Positions 21,521 to 33,015 are shown, numbered from the stretch's first letter. The stretch is 64,000 nucleotides of DNA from Erinaceus europaeus (GCF_950295315.1 NC_080166.1:97159141-97223140); one strand, 5' to 3'. Notes: generated from the sequence alone by a model not told the origin. Made by a program: numbers and translations.

Positions 21521-23867
21521 GAATTTATCAGTACAGCAAATTCTCACAGTAGCCTTATGAGTCTGGTATTGCTACTCCTCCCAAGTTTAATGATGAAAAC
21601 ACAGACTGAGAAGTCTCACACTGAGAGGTACTTACAGAATTTGAATGCAAATCTGAATGACTGAAAAGTACATATTAGTATTATTTATCAACTATGACTA
21701 TCTTACTTTACATCTATGTTGAGATTGTCCTTATTACCAAACACAAAAATATGATGCATTTAGAAATGATTAAAGGTACTTTCAAGTGGGTCACAGTAGA
21801 TTATAATATGTATGTATATATATATAGTCACAATATATGTGCATAATTATACATATTTATTTTTATTTATCACTAAGAAGAGAGAGAACATGTATGTCAA
21901 AGAGTTTAAATGATAAATTTAGTAGATTGGTCCACATATCTTTATTATATTTGTTGAATAATAAAAGTTCAAATTAAAAATGTAGAAAAGATCACCAACT
22001 TCTCCTCCTGAGTCTGCTCGACTTTCAGTAAATAGGGCAGAGAATTCCAAATATCTAATTAAATGCTAAGGAATTCAGATTTCCTCAATTATAACAAGGC
22101 ATATTTTCTTTACTCACAGACATATACCAGGAGAAAAATCTCAAGTACAAGCAGCTGTTTTAACATGATAATTGATAGAGAAGTTAAGCAAGAGGAAAAG
22201 AGTAATGTATCATAATAAAAGGTGTTGAGATTTCCCTGTATGTTCTATAGGCATTATGGTTCACAGTTACATATTGTGCCAGAAGCCCTGGATGGCAAGG
22301 TTTCATCTCATTCTGCTCAGATTCTGTGGATGACCTTGAGTAAGTCATCATTTTTGCCTTGTGCAGATCCCAGACTTTTCTAAATAATGAATAAACTTGG
22401 GAAAGGAACAACTCTTTAGCTGTAAAGTTAGATAAACAGTTTTTCCCATCTAAATGTTCAGTTTGGGAAGCAAATAGAGAATTGTTGTGCTGAGGAGCTA
22501 AGTGAGCTAGTGTTTACTGGTGCACCTGCTAAGAAATTGTTCTTACAGTTTCCTATGCAAGGTGTTACTCCTTTTCTCTATATCACAAATACAGAAATAC
22601 CCACTTGTATTTTGGCAAATCTGCTTTCCTCCTCATCTCTAATTTTACTTCTAAAATAAAATAGGCTGTGAGGTGAGGGAATTCAAAGGAGGATAAGGGA
22701 AGAGTTGTACCAACTTGCTGCACTCTAGAAGTTGGGTGCTTGATAACATATAATGGAATTGACTGAGGCATTTTTTTCTTAACACGCATGTCTTTCCAGA
22801 GAAGACAGTTTTCTGTGGGCTTCAAAGAAGACAAGATAGGAGATGTGGACTGGGTATATGTGAATCAGGGAGACATTGTATAGTTTATTATGTACATGTT
22901 TACTATGTGATAAATGTATACATACAGAAAAACTGTAGTGCCCTGACACTAAAAAGAGATAATTGAAATCCTTAATCTTGAAGAAGACGGGAAATACTGT
23001 TGGATCAGTGGAGTAAAATTGATGCAAAGCCTAAAGAAGTTACCATACTGTACACAACAAAGTGACACTCAGGGTTGGGGAATAAAGGATTGACATAGAC
23101 TAACTAAACTGGAAACTAAGTAATGCATGGCGGCATTAAGAAGACTAGCAAGAACTTTCCCTCTGGGATTTATGACAGGGATGAGTATTCAGCTCTAAAA
23201 ATACACATTTGAGAGAACATTGGTGACAGTTATATTTGGTTTGAGAACATGATGTTGAGTCAATTTGGGGTCACTGTCACTAGTTTTTGTCATGGACTTC
23301 CACGCATTGATTAGGGAGAGGAAGCAAATTAAAGAGAACATAGAATCGAATTTCTGTGAAATATAAATGAATAAGTGCATTTCCTTTACTAAGATCTAAT
23401 TTATACACACAGTTTCTTAGAATGACTACGCAGTTCCATTTACCCTAGTTATTTCAGATGTCTTTTTGTATAAAATTAACATGCAGCAACTGGCAGCTAT
23501 ACCTCTCCACTTGTTAAGACAGACAAATAAAATAAGTTTTCTTATTTAAACTAGTGTCCTATGAAAGCATATGCAATATTCATATTAAAAGATATATTTA
23601 TAGTAGTAGTAGATTTGGTACTTATAATAGAAAGGCTATACTACTTAAAATTTTGAGATGTCCTGACTAGAACTTGTACCAGAAATTAAGTTCCAGATTC
23701 ATCTTAAATTTTTGCTATCTGTGTCTTGGAATCACAGTCTCTCAGTGTCGGTCTTGGTTTCCATAATTGTAGAAAGGAAACTTTAAACTAGACATGGTGT
23801 GTGTACACTGCCTGTCTTCTGTCCTCATTTTATTATAAACAAAGTTCCTCTTTACTTTTCTTTAATG
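21520..23867. other. Unique AT-rich DNA, no gene seen
   Basis: More than two kilobases with no recognised repeat except a short TA stretch near 21805-21826. Open frames of 60 to 83 codons lack recognisable similarity. Confidence 0.5.
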
Positions 23868-24006
23868 TGATATATGTGGAGAGAGAGACAGAGACAGACA
23901 CAAGGGCACTGCTCAGTTTTGGCTTATAGTGGTACTGGGAATTGGACCTGAGACTTCAGAGCCTCAGTTATTAGGGTCTTTCGCATTATGCTATCTCCCA
24001 AGACCT
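23868..24006 (-). mobile_element. SINE B, antisense
   Basis: GA-rich tail complement, gcactgctcagttttggc, gaattggacctgagac (B-box complement), gagcctcagttattagggtc and gcattatgctatctcc (head complement). Confidence 0.8.
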
Positions 24007-24334
24007 GGAATGAAAATTTCTAATTAGCAAGTGACCTGAAAGTTTTTGCTGACCACAGGATAATCAATCACTAAAGAAAAGTTAACATAGTAATTGTGAA
24101 CAGTTTTTGAACTTTTGCTATTTTGTTAGGTCTTGTACTAAGATATATGTAAATATGGTCTTAGTAAGAGACAGTTGGAACATCAGGTATAAGTCATATA
24201 TTGGAGCATTAAAATTACTTAAACTAAGTTAAGTTTAATATCCACCACCACTATAATAGCAGCAACAAAAACAACAAATCTTAGACTCACTTTTCCATTT
24301 TGATGGAGTGAAATGAACCAAGTTGACAGGCAAG

Positions 24335-25224
24335 GACTACATCTGCTGATCTCAACCAAATCAATGCAACAGTGCCACCTCAATATGTTTAACTTCAGAC
24401 TATGTCAGAGACACCAGGCCTGGCATATCAACCCTCCAGCTCCAATACTCAGGGTGAGACCTTTCCTAGCTCACAGGACTTCTTAGCTCCATTTTGTATA
24501 CTGTACTTCCTAACAAAATTACAGAACCTAGATATAGACCAGGGCCCATGTGCACATGTATCCATAAGTCTGAGTAAAATATATACCTTAAAGTAAAAGT
24601 GTGCAATAGTCTACAGTGACTCATTAAGTGCACCAAGCAAGTAAAAAGACCTAAAAAGTACACCATAAACGACTTAATCAGATATTTTCTACGTAGACCT
24701 AGATATCCTCCTCAACTACTTCCTATTTCGCTTCCATCAATCACTCTATGCCTAACCCTGTTAGATAAAGTGAGGACCAAAAAAGCTGGGTAAGGGCAAG
24801 AGATCAGCACACTCCAGTGATGGCCCCTTTGGTCACTACCAGGCCACTCATCACCTGGGATCCTAGTCAGGGAATCCTGGGGTTCACACACAGGTATGAT
24901 GGGCCTAGACCTCTAACAAACCCCTCTCTACACCATCACTGATCATCTCCAACAGGAACAACATCATAAACCCTCTTATAGGCCTCAATAGGACATTCCC
25001 CTCAGTGTATAATAACAGTGATAGAAATTGCTCCACTTTCTGAAGGAAGGTTGGGTCAACATTCTGCCATTCAAGTAAGACTGATCTTTGAAATGACTGC
25101 AGCTTTAAATATTCCTAGCTATGACCATAGAATATGAGCTCAGACCAACAGGAATGCAGAGGTTACACAGGCCCCTGTGCTAAATACAGACAGACATGGG
25201 CTTTGGGGCAGATCAATGGGGTTT

Positions 25225-25238
<14 letters not shown>
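24335..25238 (+). mobile_element. L1 3'UTR, long class, internal piece
   Basis: Follows the 3'UTR order of the 61-kb L1 (tgagacctttcct; gaacctagatatagacca; agtctacagtgactc), then continues through the middle block shared with the 14-15 kb copy (cctagatatcctcctcaact; tgatgggcctagacctc; catagaatatgagctcag). It therefore proves the order of the long-class 3'UTR without an inversion. It stops at a TA run and lacks the terminal 0.5 kb. Confidence 0.88.

Positions 25239-25274
<36 letters not shown>
25230..25274. repeat. (TA)n microsatellite at the L1 edge
   Basis: About 22 TA units replace the L1 3'UTR sequence that should follow ggggttta. Confidence 0.95.
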
Positions 25275-25275
<1 letters not shown>

Positions 25276-25331
25276 TATTCAAGGGAGATGTACCCCAATG
25301 TTCATGAATATAGTGATAAAAAATTACAGTA

Positions 25332-25522
25332 GGGTCGGGTGATGGTGCACCTAATTAAGTGCATGTATTACCATGCACAAGGACCCAGGCTCAAGTCCCC
25401 GGTCCCCACCTCTGGGGTGGACACTACATATGAAGCAGGACTGCAAATATATCTCTGTCTCTCCCTTTGTATCTCCTCCATCCTTTCAATCTTTTTTCTG
25501 TTCTATCAAATAAAATAAAGTT
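25332..25522 (+). mobile_element. SINE A, old short form
   Basis: Head gtcgggtgatggtgcaccta, B box ctcaagtcccc, CT block and ctgttctatcaaataaaata; the distal unit is absent. Flanks aaaattacagtag (about 25320) and acaattacagtaaaag (about 25538) look like an aged target duplication. Confidence 0.85.
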
Positions 25523-25539
25523 TTAAAAATGTTATAACA

Positions 25540-25960
25540 ATTACAGTAAAAGTTGAGGATATCCTGTCAAGAAAATACTGGTCCAAGCCATTCATTATTA
25601 AAACAACACTGTCACTGGTATGACAGGATTTTACAACTTTCCTGTTTTATTTATACTTGCAATAAAAACCAGAAGGAAAATGTATGAATTTAACATTGCT
25701 TTTATTGACCACTTGCCAACATGACTTTTATATTTTTATTTTTTTAAAGCCAGCGACTTTTATTTTTTAGTACTAAACTTATTCAATACCCTTGTAAAAG
25801 TTTCATTAAAAGTATACAACAGTGTAAAAAGTATAAAATAAATCTGTAACTTTTCTCACATGTTAATTTCAGGTACATAAGTACAAAGCGCCCATCTTAT
25901 AGGCAAAAAGAGAGAGAAGGGGAAAACTCAGATATAAATTAACTATGATTAGGGTTATCT
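25540..25960. other. Unique AT-rich DNA
   Basis: Nothing recognised. Confidence 0.45.
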
Positions 25961-25967
25961 TAATAAA

Positions 25968-26190
25968 TGCTTACAAAATAGCTCACTTGGATAGTGTACT
26001 GCTGTATCATGTATGCAGCCTAGGTTTGAGCCTGACCACTACTGTACTGAAGGGAGTTTCATTCAGTGCAGTGGTTTCTTCCCTTTCTCTGTCTCTGCAT
26101 GTGTCTTGTTCTTTCTACCTATTAAGTTGTCCCAGCGCAGAAAAGCCCTGGACAATATGTGACAAGTTGTGTACACCTGAGGCATAATGT
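25968..26190 (+). mobile_element. SINE C
   Basis: tRNA-like head aatagctcacttggatagtg, B-box-like aggtttgagcctgac, then gaagggagtttcattcagtg, a CT block and a distal part with gttgtcccagcgcag. The same order occurs at 34.39 and 56.59 kb. Confidence 0.7.
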
Positions 26191-27110
26191 CTTTAAGAAA
26201 AGTGAAAAAAAAGTCCTCTCATACAAATATGACAAATTCATAATATCTACATCATTGCATGAAGGACCAAGATGGTATTTTTGCTCTGTAATGTATGCAA
26301 TAACAAAGGTATATTATAACAAAATAGTTAATAAATAGGAAAAAAAATTAAGATGTATTTATACCAGAGAGAACAGAGCCACTCCCTATTTTATGCAGTG
26401 TTGAGGTCTACCTGCTGAGTTACCTCCAGGAACTGAAGGAAAAGAAAATTAAATGCACATTTAAAAGCTCATGTTGAGTTAACTAAATACTTAGCTCAGA
26501 AAAGGACAGACTTTGGAGACAGAGAAAGAACAATTAGTGTGATGAAGCTGATAAAAAATAAAATCTCCAACAGTCTTTAAAAAGCATTAGCAGAAAGCAA
26601 TGGCTTTTTAAAATTTCAGTTACATATACAAATATACAGTCTCCAAAGCCCAACCCAATTGTCTGAGGAGCCACAGAACTAAGGAGTGATCACGTTCTCC
26701 ATTCATTTCCCGTAAGGTGGAAAACACTTCCAATAAGTAAGCTTAGACCCATATTCCACAGAGTAAAATTTTTGTAAAGCAGTGGCTTCAGGGGAGGACA
26801 AAAGAATCCCAGAGGCTCAAACAGATAAAGGGCTCATTTCACAAGTATTTCAAGATTGTTAATTGACTATCACACAATAAAACCTTATATAACTTTCCAG
26901 ATGGAAATAAGGTTCCCAATAACCACAGTCAATAGAGTATAGTTCTAAGAACATGAGCCCTGAATTCAGATCAGACAGCTCATGCAGCTTCTCTGATGCT
27001 TCCTAGACCTAATATAGTTTGTGCATCAAATGCAGTTAGTCTTATCTTTCTGTGAATACTGGAGGTAAAGGGAAGCCCTGGAGAGAATCTATCTCACCCT
27101 CTTTCAGATT
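26191..27110. other. Unique DNA, possible old SINE debris
   Basis: A short stretch at about 26340-26430 loosely resembles an antisense SINE; otherwise nothing recognised. Confidence 0.4.
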
Positions 27111-27112
27111 AA

Positions 27113-27465
27113 AAACCATCAGGATACTGGCCAGGCTTCCCTGGATTGAAGATCCCACTAATGTGTCCTGGAGCTCAACTTCCCCAGAGACACACCCTAC
27201 TAGGGAAAGAGAGAGGCAGACTGCAGTATGGACCGACCAGTCAACGCCCATGTTCAGCGGGGAAGCAATTACAGAAGCCAGACCTTCTACCTTCTGCAAC
27301 CCTCAATGACCCTGGGTCCATGCTCCCAGAGGGATAGAGAATGGGAAAGCTATCAGGGGAGGGGGTGGGATATGGAGATTGGGTGGTGGGAACTGTGTGG
27401 AGTTGTACCCCTCCTACCCTATGGTTTTGTTAATTAATAATTTCTTAAATTAAAAAAAATTGAAA
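27113..27465 (+). mobile_element. L1 3' end, 5' truncated, young
   Basis: Only the terminal 0.35 kb of the L1, from accatcaggatactggccag to gttttgttaattaataa and a tail that continues into an A run at about 27466-27486. Nearly identical to the 62-kb copy. Confidence 0.92.
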
Positions 27466-27486
27466 CCAAAAAAAAAAAAAAAAAAC

Positions 27487-27891
27487 ATTGAGTAAGAATA
27501 AGAAGGTGAAAGGTCCCATTGCACATCTGGGACAAGCAGGTGAAGCACACTCAATGTCTGTTTTTGAATTTTCTCTCTTCAGCATTGCCCCAGAGCTGAT
27601 GGGGCTGGCGAGGTAGTTGGAGAATTAATTAGAAGCAGTAACTGATATATTCTGAGTGTGGAAACAAGGAGAATTGGCTCAAGAATTAGGAGACCCAGGT
27701 TCCATTGATATTCCACTTCTTATTATGAAGGCTGTTTGAGTAAGATGTTAAAAAAATCCCCAGGAGCTGTAAGATGTACTGGAAAATGTCATGGGTTTTA
27801 GTAATACCTGGCCCAATATCCAACTCTTCCTTTTGCTCGTCCCATGACAGAGAACCTGATTTCTACTCTGTATGCCATTCACTTTCAAAAA
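27487..27891. other. Unique DNA
   Basis: Nothing recognised. Confidence 0.45.
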
Positions 27892-28032
27892 TTTTTAAAT
27901 ATCTTTATTTACTTATTGGATAGAGACAGCCAGAAATCAAGAGGAATGGGGAGTTAGAGAGGGATAGAGACAAAGAGATACTTGCAACACTGCTTCACCA
28001 CTCGTGAAGCTTTCTTTCTGCAGGTGGGGGAT
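27892..28032 (-). mobile_element. SINE A, antisense, head missing
   Basis: ttattggatagagacagcca, purine-rich block and gcttcaccactcgtgaagct, ending at ctttctgcaggtggggg before the B-box region. Confidence 0.75.
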
Positions 28033-28077
28033 AACTGTCATTCATACTCTCCTCTGATCAAGGGAAACAATGGCTTC

Positions 28078-28200
28078 TATTCTACTGTGTTCTGAATAGT
28101 ATACTGAGTTCCACTGTCATTGTTCAACCATTGGTGAATAGCACTGAGCTGTTTCCAACTCTTTGCAATTTTACATAATGCTACACTAAACATGGGGATA
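28078..28200 (-). pseudogene. Ancient L1 ORF2 fragment, antisense
   Basis: On the minus strand it reads a diverged PMFSVALCKIAKSWKQL and IHQWLNN, aligning to the PMFIAAQFIIAKTWKQ and TTDEWL region of ORF2 in the 60.7-kb L1. Many substitutions indicate an old element. Confidence 0.7.
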
Positions 28201-28280
28201 GAGGGAAAGAATGGAGAAGGAGAGGGAGAGGAAGAGGGAAGGGAGAGGGTGGGGAGAGAGAGAAAGAGAGAAAGAGATAA
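28201..28280. repeat. GA-rich low-complexity tract
   Basis: Almost pure purine (GAGGGA, GAAAGA units) directly after the L1 fragment. Confidence 0.85.
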
Positions 28281-28424
28281 CACTTTTTAGCCTATGGTAA
28301 CTGGGCTTTGCTGTCAGACATATCAATTTAGAATCGTAACTCTACCACCTTGAAGGCACATGATCTTAGACCTTGTTTAGATTTTGAGTGTAATCGTGGC
28401 CTTTCTGCCTCTTAAAACTGATGG

Positions 28425-28700
28425 AGGGGGTTGTGCGGTAGCGCAGTGGGTTAAATGCAGGTGGCATGAAGTGCAAGGACTGGCGTAAGGATCCCGGTTC
28501 AAGTCCCTGGCTCCCCACCTGCAGGGCGGTCACTTCACAGGTGGTGATGCAGGTGTACAGGTGTCTGTCTTTCTCTCCCCCTCTGTTTTCCCCTCTTCTC
28601 TCCATTTCTCTCTGTCCTATCTTACAATGAAGACATCATCATCAACAACAACAATTATAACTACAACAATTTAAAAAAGGGCAAATAAATAATAATTTAA
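28425..28700 (+). mobile_element. SINE A with perfect target duplication
   Basis: A box tagcgcagtggg and B box ggttcaagtccc are well kept; the CT block and CAA/AAT tail follow. An 11-bp duplication, aaaactgatgg, flanks it at 28414-28424 and 28701-28711. Confidence 0.94.
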
Positions 28701-28711
28701 AAAACTGATGG

Positions 28712-29141
28712 GTAAATTAAATTAGATTATTCATGTCAAGTATTTATGATAGCGCTTGGTGTAACATGTGATTTGATATTAACTAATGGTGATTTGTCAG
28801 CTTCCTTGCACCTGTGTGAAGAGACAGTTTCTGAACTAAACAACCTACCTGAACCCCTAATGTCTCTCACTCTAGCTCATGGAAATGAGTATCATCAAAA
28901 TGACTCTTGCCCTCAACATTCCTCCCTTGCACTGCTAGGGGAAAACAGTAAAGATAAACTAGTCAGTTTCTTAAAAATACAAAGTCAATATATCACTTCT
29001 GGAGTCAATATCATTCATCCTAAATAGTGCACCTACCTACTTTGTGGTCCAGCCTAGACCTCACTGGAATCTGACCATTATGCTTAAAAACTCAGCAAGA
29101 GGGCCTGGAAGAAAACATAATGGTTCTGCAAAAGGCTTTCT
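28712..29141. other. Unique DNA with a 93-codon open frame
   Basis: Not repeat-derived as far as I can tell. The frame at 28746-29027 resembles no family I know and has no clear splice or promoter context, so it is not called as a gene. Confidence 0.4.
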
Positions 29142-29500
29142 TTTTTTAAATTTTATTTATAAAATAAAAATATCTACAAGACTATAAGATAAGAGGGGTA
29201 CAATTCCACATAATTCCCACCACCAGAGTTCTGTATCCCATCCCCTCCACTGGAAGCTTCTCTATTCTTTAGCCCTCTGGGAGTGTGGACCCAGGATCAT
29301 TATGGGATGCAGAAGGTGGAAGGTCTGGCTTCTATAATTGCTTCTCTGCTGAACATGGGCATTGGCAGGTTGATTTATACTCCCAGCCTGTTTCTGTCTT
29401 TCCCTAGTGGGGTAGGAGAGATGGGGTTCCAGGACACATCGATGAGGTCATCTGCCCAGAGAAGTCAGTTTGGTATCATGGTAGCAGCTGCAACTTGGTG
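29142..29500 (-). mobile_element. L1 3' end, antisense
   Basis: T-rich tail complement then gaggggtacaattccacata, ccctctgggagtgtggaccc, ttgcttctctgctgaacatg and tttccctagtggggtagg, the complement of the L1 terminal segment. The left 5' boundary on the minus strand is near 29500. Confidence 0.9.
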
Positions 29501-29654
29501 TCTAGGAGAGCATAATTCATAATCCCCAAGGCTGGGAAAGAGTCTTCTTCTCTGAGTTTGGTGCTGCCTGACCTATTATGTATGAATATTCTTAGAGTAG
29601 GTTTATGTTTTATTCTTTAAAAAAAAAAAAAACCTGTATATTTAAAAACAAATA

Positions 29655-29800
29655 GAGGATGCAAAAGACTTTCATGCCTGAGGCACTGAGGTTCCAGATT
29701 CAGTCCCCAACACTACCAGAAGCCAGAGCTGAACAGTGTTCTAGTCTTTCTGTCAGTATCTTTCTCTGTGTGTCTCTTTCTGCCATTAAAATTAAATAGA
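29655..29800 (+). mobile_element. SINE B
   Basis: gcaaaagactttcatgcctg, B-box-like aggttccagattcagtc, agccagagctgaacagtgtt, a CT block and a short AT-rich tail. Confidence 0.8.
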
Positions 29801-29809
29801 TAATATATT

Positions 29810-30654
29810 TTACAAAACTCTTTCAAGCAAGCTAAATGGGAGAGATTGATAACGTGGTTAGCATAATAAAATAAAATAATAAAAAAAATTTGCATCACAC
29901 TTTTTGATGGGTAGTTCTATTGCTAGCTGACTCTCCATTATAGTATTCCATTGCTGTTCTATATATTGAGGCTGACTTACAGTATTCTGAATGTATTGTC
30001 TCAGTGCTGTATCAAAGTAAGCCAAAAGGAAACATAGAGCAAATTTGCCATTGTCAGAATCAACAATATATCCAATCTAAAACTTTCCCTTGGATACATA
30101 AGATACTTTCCATATACTTAAGTAGTTACTGCAAGCGTTATGAAATGCTCAAAGTTTGTACTAAAAATAAAAATTTCAAGCTCTATACCAGGTTGCAAAA
30201 GTAATAACTATGTAATTATTCTTGGAAAAGGAGATGTTTCCACTCTGAGGAGGACTGTTTAGTAAAGAAAAGATTCTGAACAGGAAAAACAAACAAGAAT
30301 ATGTAACCAAGAATAGGAATAAAACTGATACTCAAAGGCTGTGATCAACTTAAAATCAGGAGCCTAAAGGTAATACTTAATGGTTGTGCCCAACAACTCA
30401 GCACAGAACATATAAACTAAGTTCATGAGATGAAGGGCTTTAATAAATTTGAATTCCCCTATCAGAAGAGAGTCTAAAATTAGGGTAAATGAATAAAATT
30501 AAAAAGAGATCACAAATTATAAACCTGAGCATTGAAAAGTATCTCCTCCATAGTAAATGTTAAGAAGCAGAAATAAGGAAAATGATTTCCTAAAGCGTAG
30601 ATAAATCATGCAAACGAAGAACCACTAACCTTGCTTATAAATGGGGAGAGGGAG
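29810..30654. other. Unique AT-rich DNA
   Basis: Nothing recognised. Confidence 0.45.
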
Positions 30655-30842
30655 TCATACCGATTTCTCCAAAGAATAAATGCAATGGCAATAACTTGAA
30701 AAGATGTTATTAATCATTAGTGAAATGCTGTTGAACCACAATAGACAGTGCTTCACACATACTAGATAGCAGCTAAGATAATGACAAATACTGGTGTAAG
30801 AAATTAGAATCCGTGCCTGTTAGTGATAGAAATGTAAAATAG
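30655..30842 (+). pseudogene. Ancient L1 ORF2 fragment, left half
   Basis: gatttctccaaagaataaat, cattagtgaaatgctgttga and ccacaatagacagtgcttca follow the ORF2 nucleotide order typical of old mammalian L1 (a conserved stretch before the zinc-knuckle). Highly diverged. Continues after the SINE at 31237. Confidence 0.72.
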
Positions 30843-31221
30843 GGGGTCGGGCGGTGGCGCAGTGGGTTAAGCGCATGTGGCGCAAAGCGCAAGGACCGGT
30901 TTAGGGATCCCGGTTCGATCCCCCGGCCCCCCACCTGCAGGGGAGTCACTTCACGAGCGGTGAAGCAGGTCTGCAGGTGTCTGTCTTTCTCTCCCCCTCT
31001 CTGTCTTCCCCTCCTCTCTCCATTTCTCTCTGTCCTATCCAACAACGAACAACATCAACAATGGCAATAATAATAGCAAACCACAACGAGGGTACAACAA
31101 GGGCAACAAAAGGGGGAAAAAATGGCCTCCAGGAGTGGTGGATTCATGGTGCAGGCACCGAGCCCAGCAATAACCCGGGAGGAAAAAAACAAACAAAACA
31201 AACAAACAAACAAACAAAAAA
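30843..31221 (+). mobile_element. SINE A, full length, youngest-looking copy
   Basis: Head ggggtcgggcggtggcgcag, CT block, CAA-rich linker, distal unit cctccaggagtggtggattc and a CAAA-rich tail. Perfect 15-bp duplications agaaatgtaaaatag lie at 30828-30842 and 31222-31236. It splits an ancient L1 ORF2 remnant, fixing the order of events. Confidence 0.97.
30855..30922 (+). promoter_or_regulatory. Internal RNA polymerase III promoter of SINE A (A and B boxes)
   Basis: A box tggcgcagtggg at 30855-30866 and B box ggttcgatccc at 30912-30922 fit the tRNA-type consensus, with spacing of about 45 bp. This is the best-kept pair in the window. Activity is inferred only. Confidence 0.8.
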
Positions 31222-31236
31222 AGAAATGTAAAATAG

Positions 31237-31425
31237 TGCCACTGACAAAGAGAACAGTTTGCAGTTCTTCAAAAAAGCTAGACATAGAGCTGTCACCTGA
31301 TCTCATAGCTCGGCTGACAGGTGCATACCCAAAACAACTGAAAGCAAGGACTTCAAAGTTCTCTGAAGCATTGTTCACAGTAGCTAAGTAACAGAAACAA
31401 GCCATGTGTCCATCATCAGACAACA
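31237..31425 (+). pseudogene. Ancient L1 ORF2 fragment, right half
   Basis: tgccactgacaaagagaaca, atacccaaaacaactgaaag, ttgttcacagtagctaagta and gccatgtgtccatcatcaga match the ORF2 segment around 'YPKxxxxT...FxAAxFxIAKxWKQPxCPTTDE'. It is the continuation of 30655-30842 after removing the SINE. Confidence 0.78.
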
Positions 31426-31439
31426 TTTAAAAAACTTTG

Positions 31440-31660
31440 GATCGGGCAGTGGCACAACTGGCTAAGTTCACATAGTACTAAGCATAAGGACCCATGCAAG
31501 TATCTGTGTTTGAGCCCCTGGCTCTGCACTTGAAGGGGGGATACTTTGCAAGTGACGAAGCAAGTCTGTAGGTGTCTTATCTTTCTCTTTCTATCTCGCC
31601 ACGCCTCTTAATTTCTCTCTGTCCTATCCAATAAAATGAAAATTAAAAAAAAAACGAAAG
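31440..31660 (+). mobile_element. SINE A, old short form
   Basis: Head ggatcgggcagtggcacaac, B-box-like gtgtttgagcccc, CT block, ctgtcctatccaataaaatg and an A run. Confidence 0.85.
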
Positions 31661-32944
31661 CAAATTAGCCACTGTAGAAGATGTCAAAAGAGGGTGGTGT
31701 ATTGCTAAAGGACTCAGTACTCTGGCAATTTTAAGGCTCTAAAGTAGATTACAAAACTATAACAAAGTTTCAATTAGCAGTAAGTGATAAGGCAGTCTAG
31801 AAATTTATGTTGTCATTTCCAAGCAACATGTCTATCAGAACAACAAGCCAAGGCAATATTATGGAAATATTATTTGATATTATGGAAACCAGATGATTTC
31901 TGCTCCAAATAGATGGGTTTAAATTTTAGCCACAGAAGAAAGTGTTAATCACACATATCTCCCCAATAGGGTTTTAATTAAACCTGACTTTAGCTTTCCC
32001 TGCTTTGTGTACCTGGCATTAAAGTTGGGAAACACTTTCTGCAAACACTCTTTTAGCAGTAGTTATTGAAAAGTGCTATTTTCCAATGCAAACAAGAAGA
32101 TAATTCATTTTCAATAGCTGGCAGAACTAGTAAAATAAAGAAGTGCTGCCCATTGGTTCAACCATTTGCTTTCTGCTTCACTCCCATGTCACCTAGTTCC
32201 CCCACTTCCAACAGGGACTTACAAGCTGTGCAGAAACTGGCAGTCTCTCCTGGGAGTCCCTTCAGTAATTGTCTAATTGTTAAAATCTCACATTGGGGTA
32301 TTTCTGCAAATTAGAAGATCTATTAGCCAGACTAGAAAATCGATACATAAGGGGACTCCTTAAGGCAATGCTGATGAGTTTATAGAAGAAACAGCAACTG
32401 TACTTTGTGCAAATATCTTTTAAGAAAAAAGGAGGGATGGAATTTCATTATTTCTGAATAAGCTCAATAAAGTAAAAAACAATTAAGGGGGACAAAAATC
32501 ATTGGTAACGATTGGCTACAGTTACTGGGCTAATGGTGCAATCAGAGCTGAACCTTTCAGTCTGGTTTCAGAGCAGGCTGTATAATGAAAATTGCTATGA
32601 ATGTGCCCTTCAGTTATTGAATAGCAGTGTTATTGGCTTAATTGAATAGGAAGCCATGTAGACAGAGAGAAAGGCTGGAGACTTGAGACTCCCAAGATTT
32701 CCAGAGAAATCTAAGTCTTTCATATCTAAGTGCTATTGTATTTTACTATAAATCCTGATTTAAGAAAACTAAGAAGTTGCTTCCTGCAGAGTACCATCTG
32801 GCAACAGAACACCTTCTGTAAGAGAGCTGGGTAATTTTGCTGATATATAGCTCAAAAAATACAGCTGAGCAGCTGAGAAACTAGATGCTCAATAACCTCC
32901 CATCCTTTTTAACTGTCAAAACACTATGAGGGTCCAACCATAGG
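31661..32944. other. Unique DNA with a candidate conserved stretch (32450-32700)
   Basis: No repeat recognised. The part from about 32450 to 32700 has balanced composition, several TAATTG/CAATTA-type homeodomain-like cores and no low-complexity runs, as is typical of conserved noncoding elements. Conservation itself cannot be seen from one sequence. Confidence 0.4.
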
Positions 32945-32960
32945 GAATATATATATATGT

Positions 32961-33013
<53 letters not shown>
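32945..33013. repeat. (TA)n / (TATG)n microsatellite
   Basis: TA units with interspersed TATG in the left half and a pure TA run of about 19 units at the right. Confidence 0.95.

Positions 33014-33015
<2 letters not shown>

Noticed and set aside
28746..29027. 93-codon open frame in unique DNA
   Set aside because: No similarity to a family I know, no initiation context or intron signals. Chance is likely; RNA-seq or a cross-species alignment could overturn this.
30855..30922. Possible tRNA gene from A and B boxes
   Set aside because: It is the head of a dispersed SINE with CT-rich body and tail; it cannot form a proper acceptor stem and has no terminator placed as in a tRNA gene.
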